From NCBI GenBank assembly GCA_033439255.1, contig CM065879.1, positions 2,088,501 to 2,152,500 on the forward strand: DNA of 64,000 bases, in the 5' to 3' direction. The notes under the pieces were generated by a model. The model saw nothing but the letters and a program-made list of their open reading frames with translations, did no database searches and was not told the DNA's origin. Shown piece after piece: positions 21,501 through 34,234 of this stretch (the first letter of the stretch is position 1; each line of letters starts with the position of its first letter). A program made the translations under genes and the position numbers. Source of the DNA: Hericium rajendrae (lineage: Eukaryota > Basidiomycota > Agaricomycetes > Russulales > Hericiaceae).

Positions 21501-21853
21501 GTCCTGCACCATTATCTCGTCGATTATTTCAGATATCATACCTGGTAGCAATCAGACACATACTTTCCTGCTATTTTTAGTGTTATGTTCTTATCATAGA
21601 TCTGACGTCCGTCTCAGCCCATCATCTTGTTCTCGCTTTGAATGTTGTCTCGGTCAAAGTGCGAAAGCATTGCAGCATAACAAAGTACAATACATTCCAA
21701 CGTGTGTGGTTTCTACAAGCTCAGTATCCTGTGCAGTGTTGTGATCATTCATGCGACGGTGCTGGCCCTGCAGAGGTACCAGCGCCGCTTTGTTCTTGCC
21801 CTCGAGGCCTTCGAACTACCAGATCCGCTTGTTGTCTGCCAGAGGGAAACCCA
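21501..21853. other. Convergent 3' intergenic region
   Basis: Between the WW gene stop and the CSN1 stop; presumably both 3' UTRs. Nothing else seen. Confidence 0.5.
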
Positions 21854-23683
21854 TCAGCACTGGAACTGAACGAAAACATGAGCCACTGACAATCGCATGC
21901 GGAGCAACAGCTTGCGCGTCACGCTCTGCATGTCTGCACCCGCTTTCAATGCATGCGTGTACAACTGTGCGCGCGGATCAGTAGAGCGGGCCTTCAGGAT
22001 CTGCGAGGTTCGACCATGAGCTACCATACATTACGCCCAAGGACAAAGACCGCGCACCTTATTCTGGCTGTCCACGCGTCCCAGAATGTCACCACGCTGG
22101 ATGAGATTTACGACCTCCTTCTCCGTCTCCTCGACCGTCCACCCAAACGCCGCGCTCATGCGCTCCAGCCTGATAGTCGAGAACGGCTGGAAATACTGCA
22201 CCAGCGCCCGCGCACGCAGGAGATGCGTGAGGTTCGCAATATGGCCCGTGAGCAGCGGATCGAGCGCGTGGCGCGTCTGTCAGCCCACGATGTCAACCCC
22301 GCCTCGCATCTCCGAAACGAAAAGAGAAAAGACCTACGGAGTACTTCTCGAGCAGCTCCAGCACGGCGCGGAACCGGCTGCCCATCCACGCCTCCACGAG
22401 CTCCTTCATCCCCTCGCCCTCCCCGCCGGGGAACCCCGCGCCCTCCACGATCTTCCGCCGCGCGTCCGCCCGCCCGAGCGTCGCGAGCCCGCACAGCGTC
22501 CCGTACACCGCGATGTCGCCCGGCGCGATGAGCGTCCCGGCCCACGGGCCGAGCACGGCGGGGCTCGGCGGGAGCGCGAGGAGCTTGTGCGCGGCCTTGG
22601 CGTAGGCGCCGTTCGCGAGGTGCGCGAGGCCCGCGCAGAGGTCGAGGCGCGCGACGATGGCGTCCTGCTTCTTTGCGGCGCTGGCGCCGGGGGGCCCGCC
22701 GCCGCCTGTGACGGGAGGGGGGTTTGCGACGATGTTGTCGAGCGCGGATTCGGCTTTGAAGACGTAGGTCGGGATGTGCGCGAAGTTCTTCTGCTCTATT
22801 AGGAGCTGTTTGCTGCGTCAGCGAAATCGGGGCGGAGAGGCCCAAGATGCGGCGTACCTCCAAGACGGATAGAGTCATCTCTAGGACTTGTTGGCTTGTG
22901 GTGCAGAATTCCCTGGACTTGGTGTAATGCCGCAGCGCGAGGTCGTACGCCCCCGTCGAGCGGTGGAATGCGCCGAGGTCGCGGTGCGCCATGCGGATGC
23001 TTTCCTTGATCATGTTGTTGCTGTACGTCTTCAGCTCGACCTCGAGCTTGACGCGCTCCGCCTGGTTGCTCGCGGCGGTCTTCTCGCACCACTCGGCGTA
23101 CTGCGCGAGGTCGGGCACGAGCTCCTCGAGCGGCGGGAGGGGCGCGTCGGGCGCGGGCGGTGGCAGCGCTTCGTATGTGGAGAGAATTGTTTGGTAGAGG
23201 GTTGTGTCGCGCTGGCCGGGGGCGACGATGAGCTCGAGGGCGCGTTTGAGGGCTTGGGGAGCGAGGGTGGGGGCGGTGACCATGATGTGGCGCAGTCGCT
23301 CTATGGCAGAACGTCCTAACACGCAAGATTGTTAATATACGGAGACTGTTAGAAGCTGGGATGTTCGTCTAACCCGAGTATCCGGATATGTAGGCGTCGA
23401 GGTCGAATGGGTGAGCATCATCCACCACTACAGTACCCGCTGCGGCACTCCGGCTGGAGGAAGGCCAGGGCGTCGCGAGGTCTTTCGAGATGCCCATATC
23501 CATCGCCTCTTCCATCTCCATGTCATGAATGATATCCATGTCGAATTCTGTGGATTTGCGGCGCGTGCGTTTGAGCGGTCGCCGCAGGTGCAAGCTTGCC
23601 AAATAGTGCGAGCGTACGTCCGAGATCAGGGACGCTGTAGGCTGTATAAATGGGTCAGATGAGGCACTGTCCAATTGAGACAT
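21854..23683 (-). CDS. CSN1: COP9 signalosome complex subunit 1, 533 aa
   Basis: Five exons: 23683-23374, 23315-22858, 22805-22338, 22276-22058, 22000-21854 (1602 nt). Strong family signs: the RPN7-type helical repeat region ([46 protein letters not shown]), [32 protein letters not shown], and the PCI domain ([30 protein letters not shown]). CSN1 is a core subunit of the COP9 signalosome, which removes NEDD8 from cullins. A GC-rich insert with a Pro/Gly run (near [12 protein letters not shown]) is longer than in animal orthologues. The fourth intron has to be removed to reach the conserved C-terminus. Divergent from NOP53. Confidence 0.9.
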
Positions 23684-24279
23684 TATGGGGAGAGTGGTTC
23701 AGGACTGGTAAGGGGGAAGGGGGACGGTATGGGGTACATGGTGTACTCCCGGTACTCCAGGAGTATCTGGTGGGATCGGGGCGTAGATCAAGACAAAGGA
23801 CAACAAAGGCACTGACATCTGAGAGGCTGAAAGGCACCCGATTTTGTCTTCTCGTGCAAGATATACGCCAAATACAATGGGCAAGCAAGAGACTGTAAGA
23901 ACACGCGTCCCATAAGCATCGGTTTAGAGCTGCTCCTGCTTTCCACTGAGCTTGCGGACGCACCTCTTGAACACTGGGTTTTTGTGATCAAAATTTAGCT
24001 AAAGCCTATCTGGGATCTCGTATTGACGTACAGCTTGACGGAAGATACGAATGCAGGTGGACCAGAGAAACGCAAGGCGTGCAGTGCTCAATCTCGAATT
24101 CCGCACGTCTCGCTTGCGTCTCGCACGGGCGGTTACAGTAGACGCCCGCTTCAGCCACCTTCCAAACGACTACACCAAGCTCGGGCACCCCCATCAGCTA
24201 ATTCGTCCTACGCTCGCCATTCCTCTCGTAAACCGCGCATTGATAAGGCTTTCCGCCCATCAGACTCTCGGTCGTCGCC
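23684..24279. promoter_or_regulatory. Bidirectional intergenic region CSN1/NOP53
   Basis: About 600 bp between two divergent start codons. A pyrimidine-rich stretch lies before the NOP53 start. No certain element is seen. Confidence 0.4.
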
Positions 24280-25882
24280 ATGGCCATCACCTCCAAAACC
24301 AAAAAATTGTCCGGGACGAGCACTGCGAAAAAGCAGAAGTCTGCATCCGCGCTCGGTGCGCCGGCGCAGCACAACCAGTCGAGCAGGAAGGGGAAGAAGG
24401 CGTGGAGGAAGAATGTCGATATGGACGGTGTGGAGGAGCAGCTGGAGGAGACTCGCCATGAGGAGCGGTTGTTCGGGTATGCCTTATGTCGTCCTGTTGC
24501 ACTTCGTCTGGAAATTCACTACCATTACTATCGATAGCGCTGCATTGAAGCATAAGAAAGATGAAGACCTCTTCGTCGTCGATACGAAGGGAGACGAGAA
24601 GAGTGCGTTTTTATGTTCGATGCATTCACGTTCCAGCTGACGCTCGACAGTCCGCACATCCATGCCCAAATTTTCGACCAAGCTCCTCTCATCCCATAAA
24701 ATCCTCGCCCAGCGCTCTGCTATCCCAGCTGTTACTTCCCGGCCCTCATCAGGCGGCAAGCAGAAGTCGAGCGTCCATGTCTCCCGCGCGGAGAAGGAGC
24801 GCATGCTGCGCATGGGCAAAAAGACGCGAAAAGGCCCGCTGAACAGCGTTGTGGATCATGATCAGTTCGGGGAAGGGAGTGCGATGCTGGACGTCAGCGA
24901 GGCGGTGAAGCAGAGCGGGCAGTACGATGTCTGGACTGAGGATGTGGAGGGGACGAAGGTCAAGGTAAGTTAATTCTTCACACTGATAATATAATCGTTA
25001 ATTTCTTGTATCCGTTCATCCGTAGGCACCTGTACTCCCCCACCCCAGGTCGAGCATCGTCGTGCCAGCGATAGCGGACCCGCACGCCGGCACATCATAC
25101 AACCCTCCGGTGTCCGCTCATGCGGAGCTGCTGCGAAGGGCACATGAAGCTGAGGAACGGAGGGTCAAAGAAGCGGCAGAGGGGGCGGAGGTCAAAGAGC
25201 GTATTTTGGGCGCCCGGAGAGTGGGCCTGGAAGAGGAGGAAAGTGGCGTTCTGGGCATGATCGTCGACAAGCCCGGCGAGCAGGAGGAAGACGAAGAGGC
25301 TGATGCAGTAGAAGCCGTCCCCAAAAAGATGCCGCCGCGCAAAACCAAGCAGCAGCGGCGCAAGGCTGAGAAGCTACTGGCGGAGGTGCGTCTAATTCTG
25401 TTTTATTCGGTCTGGGACTCTCTGACATGCAGAATGTAGAAACGAGCCCTAGCACAGCGTGCTGTCCGGAAACGCCTGCTCTCTTCCGTCGACTCCGCAA
25501 AGTCATTACGCAAAGCTACCTCGGCCTCGATAGCCGCTCGCGCTCAGGCCCAGGAAACCCGTAAAGCGCGTCTCCAAGAGCGTTTGCGTCAAGGCCTGGT
25601 CGGCCAGCGGCTCGGCAAGCACATCGTGAAAGAGGGCAACGTGGACGTGCAGCTCGGCGAAGAGCTGAGCGAGAGCCTGCGCGGGCTGAGGCCGGAGGGC
25701 AATCTGTTCAGAGACCAGTTCTTGAGCATGCAGAATCGCGCGCTCATCGAGCCGCGGGTGCCTGTGTTGTGAGTGCCTTTCCGTTAGTTTACTAGGCGAG
25801 GCTGACGGTTTTATATAGGCCTAAGAAGCGGAAGACTCAGTTCAAGGAGGTCGAAAAGCATGCGTGGAAACGCTTCGAGTGA
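24280..25882 (+). CDS. NOP53: Ribosome biogenesis protein Nop53, 442 aa
   Basis: Six exons: 24280-24476, 24538-24602, 24651-24964, 25026-25385, 25440-25768, 25819-25882. Family hallmarks: SRKGKKAWRKNVD near residue 35, EERLFGAAL, LFVVDTKGD, DVWTE, the ADPHAGTSYNPP motif, a long charged coiled coil and the C-terminal LRGLRPEGNLFRDQF and KKRKTQFKEVEKHAWKRFE. Nop53 (GLTSCR2/PICT1 in animals) acts in 60S subunit assembly and recruits the exosome cofactor Mtr4 for 27S/7S rRNA processing in the nucleolus. Length is normal for fungi. Confidence 0.93.
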
Positions 25883-26285
25883 GATGCATGTCAATGTATA
25901 TATTGAAATGCTGCTAGCGGCGATACGCTTTCGAATCCAATTCTCATTCAGATTGGACGTGGCTTCTTCTAATACCAGTATGCGAAACTAAGTAGATTGC
26001 GGTGTTCAATCTGTTCAAGTGTGCTTATGGTGCCGGCATTGAATCCAATTGACAATTCGGAACTTGTCGTATTGAAAGTCGACTGGGATTCTCTGCACGA
26101 CGACCTATTCTCACTTCGTGTTGATGCAGATTAATTACACTTCTTCCGACACAGGATCATAACTTCATATGAGAAAGCTCGCGCATGCCGTCTTGGACCG
26201 ACAGACTGAACGCGCGAGAAACGCGACGCGCCCATTGGGGAGAGCACGTGCAGAGAATCGCGTGGGAAGCGCGATCACGTGATAA
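25883..26285. other. Intergenic region
   Basis: NOP53 3' flank and promoter of the FHA gene; nothing specific recognised. Confidence 0.4.
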
Positions 26286-26381
26286 ATGACAACCGCGTCG
26301 GTCGCGTCGTCGTCGCTGTCACCGACCTTCTTCTTCACCCGCCGCCACCCGAGGCATCCCAAGACCACCGCAAGACACGGT

Positions 26382-29300
26382 ATGGACGACGGCGATTTTG
26401 GACGCTACGGCGTTCTTCGCCTCATGAAACGCCACGAACCTGATGTCGTCGTGACCTCTTTTCCCATTGACGACGAAGAGGTCACGTTTGGGCGCGACCA
26501 GTCCTGCAGTGTGCGGCTGTACTACAACTCTGTAAGTGCCATACATGCGAAGGTAATATTTCAAGAGCGAAAGGTACGTCATCGCCTACTCCATGCATAC
26601 CCATGAATCCAACGTTCAGCATTCTTAGGCTTTCCTTGTCGTCTTGGGGACACACGGCGTACACATCGACAACTGCCCCGTCTTCCCGTCCTCATCCGCC
26701 TCAGGCTCCGAGCACGCCACGACCGTCCCGCTCGCCAACAACTCCCACATCGAGATCCACAAGAAGCGCTTCCGGTTCGAATACCCGCCCAAAGCCATCC
26801 GCGCGGCCTTGCTGGCGACGCCCTCGCCGCAGAAAGTCGGCGCCAGCGGCAACCGCAGGGCGCTGCGCATGTCGATGATCCGGAGCGCGCAGGTCTTCAG
26901 TCCTGCGCCGAGCCCGGACCCGCGGACCAACCTGCGCATCTTGCAGACTCCCATCAAACAACTTAGCTCGCCGCTGAAGAACGGATACCGCGCGCCGGCT
27001 GAGGAAGAGGAAGAAGAGGAAGAAGAGCAGGAGATCGTGCTCGTGGATGGCGACTGCCCGCGCGTCGTCCAAGAAGAGAAGGACCTCGTCATCCTGGAAG
27101 ACATCGAGGTCCCGGCTGAGGAACCACCCACGCCCACGCCGCGTTCGCATACGCAGCCGCTGAACGTCCAGAAGAGGCGCGTTCCGTCTGGGCGATCGGC
27201 CTTGCAAACTCCAGTCCGAGCTCGCACAGCGTCGGGCAGCTACTCTCAGGCAAAGCCTGCTCCGCAGCCCGCCCCGCCGCAGCCCCAGCAGCAGCAGCAA
27301 TACCAGACACCGCGACCCAGGATTCCGCGTAATTCTCTCCATCGCGCTGTGCTGATTCGCTCGGCGCAGCGGGCAGCGATGCGTGTTGAGATGGAGCAGG
27401 AGGAAGAAGAAGAGGAGAAAGAGGTTGAGCAGAGCGTGGCGGCGCTTCTGGGAGAAGAGGTTGATATCATCGAGGAGGTTGAAGAGGAGCATGAGGAAGG
27501 CGATGAAGAGGAGCAGCAGGAAGGTGATACCACGGAGGAGGAAGAGGAGCGGCCGGTCTCGGGCTGGCGGAAGAGCCTTGAAGTCGTCAAGAGTGGATGG
27601 CAGCGTTTCCGATCGCGCTCGCGGTCTCCGGAGAAGGGCGAGCATCAGCCTCAAGATGATGAAGAACAGGACATTACCGAAGTGCGTGACTACCTTAACC
27701 CCTGGCTACGCAGCATTTCTCACTAGATTGTCTATCAGGTCGATCCACAGGAAGACGAAGATGATGAGCAGGAGGACACGCCAGGGCTTCCAGAATCTGA
27801 AGCGGACGAAACGGTGCAAAGGGGCCGTATGAGCATGACAAATTTTACCCCGCAACGCCCGCAACGATCTCAGAGAGGTTCATTCCAGCCTTTCATGACA
27901 CCACAAGCGCCACGCCCCTCCGGCAGTGCGCTCGCCGATCGCGTAAGGGGAATCAGCAGGTACTCGTTCAGCGCATCGATGGAGGGGAGAGGACGAGGCA
28001 GGCCGTCCCAGCAGCCCTGGAAGGTCAAGGACATCGTCGTTCCCCTCCAGGTTCAGGAGGAAGACAGTGAAGAGGGACAACCAAGGAGAGTCAGCGCAGA
28101 AGAGAAGAAGGAAAGTCCTATACTCTGCTATATTTGTTGTTTCTACCGGACTGACCTCTACTTGTCGTTTTGCAGGTCATACAGGAACGCAGACGGTCCG
28201 CCTTTGCGGCGCCCGACCCATTCTTTGGCGACCAGATCCCCGGAACGCGTCGCTCCATGGCGGAGGCCCTTGCGCCCGGCCCGGGCGCAACGCCCTCACC
28301 ATCCAAATCGTGGGTCGCGAGCCGCGGTATTGGTGATGTCAGAGAGGAAGAGGAGGAGGACACGAGCGTGCTCCTAGAAAGGATGAAGGAGATGGTGGAG
28401 GGAATGAAGAGGCGACGAAGCGGGATCGTGGATCCAGAGGCCGTTGAGGCGATGAAAGCCGCTGAGAAGGAAGACGAGATACGCGAAGCGGAGCAGGAGC
28501 TTGGTGAGCTCGGGTATCCTGGCAGCGACGATCTGGAGCACCTCGAAGAGGAGGCGGTTGAGGAGGACGATGGTGCCGATGTCTTCGCGGAAGGCGAAGA
28601 CGATGAGGAGCGTCGTGAAGAGTCGGCCGACGATGGGGACGGCCAGGCGATGGACGTCGACGAAGCAGAGGAGCCGGAAGCTGGCGCGCCAACTCCCACC
28701 CGTCCCTCAGAACACACGACTGCGCGCCTTCCGCCAAAGACGCCGCACATGGCGGACCTCAAGCACGTGTTCTCGACCTCAAATGCATCCAGCAGCACGC
28801 CGCGCTACACCGGCGTGCGCGAGCTCTTCCAGGAGGTTGGGCAAAATCAGACCAAGACCCCGCAGCTCGCCGGCGTGCGCGAGATGTACCTCCGCGCGCG
28901 AGCCCAAGACCTGCCGCCTCCTGACTACGACGGCCTCGACGACATGATGGTCACGCCGGCCGGATACCGCGCCAAAGAAGAGGCCCCGGTCCAAGAAGAG
29001 ACGGACGAAGACGCCTCCGAGCCAAGTGGGAGTGGGCCGAGCGGCAGGAGCACGCCCGACGAGGCTGCGCCCGCACCCGCGCGGTCGACCAGGGCGAAGA
29101 AGGCGCCTACCGCGACGTCGAAGATCCCCGCGATGGGCACGCGCCGCCGGACGCCTGCTGCGACGGCCACTGCGACGACTAGGAGCCGGACGACGACGGA
29201 CGGGTCGACTATGGCTGATGATGAGGCCACGCCCGACGGCGCTGCTCCGAAGGCTGCGAAGAAGACGTTGGGCGCGGATAAGCCGAAGGGCGCCGTCGTG

Positions 29301-30188
29301 CGACGAACGAGGAGGATGGAAAGCGAGGATGTCGAGGTAGGTTTTCCGACATCAGAAGCGAATGGATGATTCAAGAAAACTAACGTTGGGGTACAGGAGA
29401 CGCCGACGGTACCAGCAAAACCGACGGCCAGAGGCAAGAAAGCAGAGACCACTTGCAGATTGCCAGTCAATGGCAGAGCAGGCTCAAGCCGAGATGCAGC
29501 TGTCCCCGCACCAACCAAGGCCGTACGCCAGACCCGCAAAGCTGCCGAGCCCGTGTCCACCGACGACGAGCCCGCCGCTCCCAAGCCCGAGCGCAAGACC
29601 CGCGGCGGGAAACCGACGTCCCAATCCGAGACCGATCGCGCCTCCGAACCGCGCCAGACTAAGCCGCCCGCCCGTACGACGTCCCGCAGCAAGCTCCCCG
29701 AGCCCGCGGCCACCCGCGCGACCTCCTCGCGCCAGAGCGCCAGGGCGAAGGAGAAGGCGAAGGCGGTCACGCCCTCCGAGGACGAGATGGACTTCCTCGA
29801 GCGGCCGGAATCGCCTGACGAGCCCCACGCCCCGGCGACGGTGCGGCGCGGCCGAAGCAAGGCGGTAGACACGGCCGAGGACGAAGACTCGTCGAAAGAC
29901 ACCACGCTCCGGGCGTCGCGGGGACGGAAGACGCCCGCCGCGACCACCCGCGCCACGGCTGCCAAAGGCCGCGCGGCGGCAGCGAAGAAGGAGAAGGAGA
30001 ACACACCGGACTCGCGGGAGGAGGAAGAGGAGAAGCCCGCACCTGCTGCGAAGGTGTTGAGGGTGAAGAAGCCTACGGCGGCGGCGGCGGCGGCGCGCGC
30101 GAAGGCGCAGAGCGAGCCGGAGAGGGAGGCGGAGCCGGCGGTGAAGACGCGGGCTGCGCGGACGCGGGCGGCGAGTGGGAGGAAGTAG
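26382..30188 (+). CDS. FHA-domain protein with Ki-67-like features, about 1,150-1,200 aa
   Basis: Exons: 26382-26573, 26629-27681, 27739 to about 28083, about 28175-29336, 29397-30188. The third intron has no strong donor, so its 5' end is uncertain. An in-frame ATG at 26286 could extend the N-terminus. The N-terminal FHA domain (GRYGVLRLMKRHEPD, VTFGRDQSCSVRLY, VSAIHAKVIF, THGVHIDN) binds phosphothreonine. The rest is low-complexity, acidic or Lys/Ala/Thr-rich, with two repeats TPRYTGVRELF and TPQLAGVREMY about 25 residues apart, resembling the TP...G(V/F)(R/K)ELF core of Ki-67 repeats, and a basic C-terminus (KTRAARTRAASGRK). A chromosome- or chromatin-associated nuclear role is inferred. 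Confidence 0.75.
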
Positions 30189-31410
30189 GGGACGCGGCGG
30201 TGGTTCGAGGGAACTGGGGAGCGATGTGGGCATCGATGCTCTGTTGGTTAGGATGTTGGCGAGGGGATTCGTGTTTTGTTTTGAAATTGTTTTGATGAAC
30301 CGTTACGATTATACTCATGACCATAGTGATGTCGGCCTCCGTCCTATATATACCTTCTGCACTCCTCATTGCGTTATGTTCCAGAGTCATTTGAACTTCT
30401 ACTGTTGCCTACGGTGAGGCGGTCCTGGAGCGAGCCATGCAATTCACGGCAAGATGAGTGAACCTTTCCCAAAGACCCGCAAGAGTTCTCCTTAGGACGT
30501 CAGGTCTGCGTGACGATCTGTGTCCGAACCCTAACCTCGTGCCACTATGAAGCGACAATAATCTCGACGATTGCTTTTCGAGCTTGACTGCATTTTCCTT
30601 GCATGTCTGAGCCTACGTCGCAGGCCATACCTTTATCTTGCACCTTGAGCATGGACATTTTCTGACGCTCACAGCAACAACAGCTCTAAAGCTCGTCTCC
30701 ACGGCGTTGACCATGTTCGCCATCAAGTTGACCAGGCATGACGGGTCGTCCCGACTACTGATTAAGGCCATTACACAGGTACTTATCGCCTGCCTTCGTA
30801 GGATGGAGGTCTCCATCCTGCGGAGCAGAGCAGTGTAGACACCAAACTATCAAGAACAGGACTCTTTAACTCCTCAAGAACACTGTACGTGTTCCTCATC
30901 AATCTCCGTCTCTGCACCTCTCACGCGCTCCCAATGGCTTTGCAGCGTGGCTCTGAGATGGCCAATCGCTAATCATCTCCTTCTGGCTTCCAGCCCCGTC
31001 ATTCTTACGCTGCATCTATTCAGCCGCTGTCAAGAGTCGCCTTTGCGCGGCTCTGTGGTCCAGGGCAGGCGTATGTGCGCCGAAGGGTTTGGATGTTGTG
31101 AATCTCAATATGTTCATGTGCGTGCTTTCGAAGACCGAAATAATGACATTGTCAGGCAGCGCCCATGGGCGTCTGTCGTCGTGGATGGCTCGTCCTGGAA
31201 CAAGGATGATTTGTTGTCGATGAGATTGGCGCCTACGAAGGCGTGGGGATAACAAGATCGTACGTGATGTTCCCTCATCCTTCTGAGAGCAAGCAGTGCT
31301 ACCCGTCTACGACAATTGTTCTTGTTGTTCTTTGTCTGCCCCTTCTGCGACGGTTTTCTGATGCTCGTGGTTGCTCAAATGTACAAAGAACATCTCCGTA
31401 GCGAAACCAC
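30189..31410. other. Intergenic region, nothing recognised
   Basis: GAACCCTAACC occurs at 30526-30536. Short ORFs on both strands have no domains. No gene supported. Confidence 0.45.
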
Positions 31411-31422
31411 TGGCATATAAAG
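31411..31422 (+). promoter_or_regulatory. TATA box of the 31.5 kb gene
   Basis: GCATATAAAGGC, about 90 bp before the start codon at 31508. Confidence 0.5.
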
Positions 31423-31507
31423 GCTTCGATGGCCTCCCTTGTTAGTAGCAAAAGACCAATATCCTGCACACGCACACGCAGCCTTCAACTTGCCATCAAT
31501 CGTGGCC

Positions 31508-32021
31508 ATGTCTAACCCGCATCAACACACAAATCCGCGACCCTCAACAGTATCTACCGCATTGCACCAACAACATAGTGGCTCAGTGCAAATGCTAGGC
31601 ACAAACTCTCAAGTCTCCCACCCCATACCCACCTTCAGCCCCACAATCCCGCCAGAAGTTCTCCTGACATGTTCGTATCTTTCTCGTCTCTCACCACTAC
31701 CACTCACTCATATACACAACAGTCTTCACGGACGACCTCGGCGACATCGTCGTACAAGGCGGCACCCCGGCCGAACGCGCCGCGCAGCACACGACGCTCG
31801 CGGCACGACAGCGCGCGGGCCGCGCCGTGCTTCGCGAGCTCGATCGGCTCGCGCGCGAGTTCTACGACTGGCAGCTCGCGCACGGCCGCGCGCTCGACCC
31901 GTGCCAGCTCGCGGAGGTGCGCGCGTTCGGCTGCGGATGGAAGGACGCGATACGGACGTATCGTGAGCGGCGCGCGCGATACGACGGGCTGCCGGGGTAT
32001 GAGGTGTGGCGGACTGAGTGA
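31508..32021 (+). CDS. Hypothetical protein, 153 aa
   Basis: Two exons, 31508-31670 and 31723-32021, with a GTTCGT...CAACAG intron in phase 1. The N-terminal 54 residues are Ser/Thr/Pro/His-rich. The second exon encodes an Arg/Ala-rich helical domain (RAVLRELDRLAREFYDWQLAHG, LAEVRAFGCGWKDAIRTYRERR) ending in GYEVWRTE. No known family is recognised. Codon use changes from AT-leaning in exon one to strongly GC in exon two. The TATA box and the in-phase splice support a real gene. Confidence 0.55.
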
Positions 32022-32784
32022 CCGCTGGATATTCCGGACTGCGTATACTTCTGGATGTGCACTTTATTCTGGTCTCGTTACATACTGTGCCGGTATTCTG
32101 CGAGCCATTGAGACGAAAGTCAGCTCTGAGAGAGCGAAAGCCACACCCGAGGCTAGGGTTGGAATACAATATCCGGGTCATCGGATTGGTGGCGCCCAGG
32201 GTCATGTCTTTGCACCATACCTTGACAAGTGTCGGACTGGCTCTGCTCTCATCCCTGCCAGATACTTACTTTGTTCCATGGTACAGGTCTATAGCCTTCG
32301 GTTCTCCTGCGAGTACCAAGGCTTCCCAAACCGGCCAGCTCGAGGAGTAAGGGCTTGGTACGGCCTCAGATTTTAATGCTGGCACCGGCGATTGCAAAAC
32401 ATGGCATTCATAACGGTGCTCGCTATGCAGCAGTCCTGCGGTGTGTATGCCTTATAGATACATGGAACCATGCGCGATATCGTACGAACTTTGTACACAT
32501 GAAATGCTGCCGAAGCTCTTCTTCCAAATCCAGCTCAAGGTAAGCCCGTTCCTGGTGTTTATGCCCCCATCTCCTTGTATTCGTCTGTCCGCTTACCATT
32601 GTCCTCCCAGCGATGCATGATCACCATTTCCCAGATTTAAAATGCGGAACAACCAGCAAAATGGACCCCAACAAATTTCTATCCCAGTATCTCTAGGTGC
32701 GCACTCCGAGATGGCTGACTTGCACAATAGATATAGTACTAACACTCCGCTAGCTTCGCGCACATACACTCTCAAGTCACAGAC
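32022..32784. other. Intergenic region, nothing recognised
   Basis: Includes the A6 upstream region. A clear TATA/donor module like those of A7 and A8 is not visible here. Confidence 0.4.
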
Positions 32785-33302
32785 ATGTCGAATGTGGCGA
32801 GAACCCCAGATCTAAGCTTTGCGCTGTCTGCCTTGCACATAACAGACAGACACCGCGCGAACGCTAGCCCGTCTCAGCCATTGTCGGAAGCACTCTCTGC
32901 ACTGCAGATAAACGATACATTCGAACGCATGCGCCCGCCCTGGAAGGTCATGGCAGCGCTCGGCGTACCGAAGCGTCTCATGACCTTCCGAACCGAAGTG
33001 CTCGACATCTGTACGTCCCGTACCCTCGCAAGCAAAGCGAAAGCCTGACCTTTGGTTTAGTGGACAGGCCGGCGCCCCAGCTTGACGTGTTGGATATGAA
33101 CTTGGAGCGCATGAAGGCTACGCGCGAGATGGTCGAGCTGGAGGATGCGCTCATCTTGCACGAGCATCGACGGGTCCTTGAAGGGATGATTGGGTGGTAC
33201 AGGAGACATCAATTGCAGCTCTCACATGAAGCGTGTTCACAGATCGAACTGTTCTTTTTATGTATGCATGACCACTCGTACTGTCGAACAGTCAAATGGT
33301 AA
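32785..33302 (+). CDS. Family A orphan protein (A6), 155 aa, long class
   Basis: Exons are 32785-33010 and 33061-33302, with intron 33011-33060 (GTACGT...GTTTAG, phase 1). The N-terminus has two clear copies of the family motif: FALSALHITD and, about 20 residues on, SEALSALQIND. TFERM, LGVPKRLMTFRTEVLD, then EHRRVLEGMIGWYRRHQ, ACSQIELFF and a terminal YCRTVKW follow. Intact. It faces away from A5 across the 14 kb conserved core. Confidence 0.64.
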
Positions 33303-34104
33303 ACGGCGATACTGAGCTCATATATTGATATCTCACTCAACATAGCTGGGCCTTCCCGAGGTTGAGCTGAATGATACACGTGGACTACTCGATTTCCTTG
33401 TCCTCATACACCCTCATTGCCAGTCTCTCCGCGATCAGCAACATCGATGCCCTCTATTTCTCCTTCTGTACTATTCGGTAGTCTCACGGATTCGTTCCAT
33501 CGCAGTGCATCCAGCTGGGGATGAGTGCCGAGCTGTGCCGAGAGCCTGAGAAGAGAAATAGATGCGGGGTTAGGGTTGATACTCGCCGGTCCCGGGTTGC
33601 CGGATCCGAGACCGCCACCACTCCAACGCCATACGACTCGTAACGCGTAACGACTCCGACAACGGGTTACGATTTTGTGGTGTGTACTCTTTCTCAACCA
33701 GTCTCTCGTCGTGTGGATGTCTCGTTCGCGTTCGTCCTGAGATGGTCCTGAGCATATTCTCCACACCAGAAATCCGAGGTCTGGAGTAAAATACATTGAA
33801 CCTGACCTCAAGATTGATCATCTCGCCACGGCGCGGCATGCGTTCGCGTTTCGACGTTAGCAAACTTCGAAATTCGGGATACATTTTGGGTGGTAGCAAC
33901 GTCCATTCAGGTGTGTAAACACTTCCGCAATCGCAAAAAGGGCACTTCAAGGCTTTGTGCGCATGAAGTGCTCTTCTTCCGAGTTTGGCTCGAGGTAGAC
34001 TCCTTCATCCTAAATTGGCATCGATAGTCCTAATGATTTGTTTCTTCCAGTATACCTGCCATCGTTCTTTTGACGATACATGATGCTTATGGCTTGGCTC
34101 AAGG

Positions 34105-34164
34105 TTATAAATGCCGAGTCGCAAAGCGGATCCTGGCAAGATCTTTCTGTCGATTATTTCAAGG
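34105..34164 (+). promoter_or_regulatory. A7 upstream module: TATA box plus 5' UTR splice donor
   Basis: AAGGTTATAAATG is followed about 50 bp later by TTTCAAG/GTGCGTCTTTC (donor 34164), 71 bp before the start codon. A matching acceptor could be GACAG at 34207 or 34218. Confidence 0.5.
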
Positions 34165-34234
34165 TGCGTCTTTCGAGACAGCTGACCTGCAGGGTGGATA
34201 CTGACAGCGTTTCGACAGCCTCGCTTATCTACTT

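Noticed and set aside
22156-23322. Single long minus-strand ORF of 388 codons
   Set aside because: It reads through a CSN1 intron into an Arg-rich alternative frame. The conserved CSN1 sequence continues in another frame after splicing.
26625-30233. Several 200-360 codon ORFs opposite the FHA gene
   Set aside because: Their composition (Leu/Arg or Ser/Pro runs) mirrors the low-complexity plus-strand protein; no domain or splice support.
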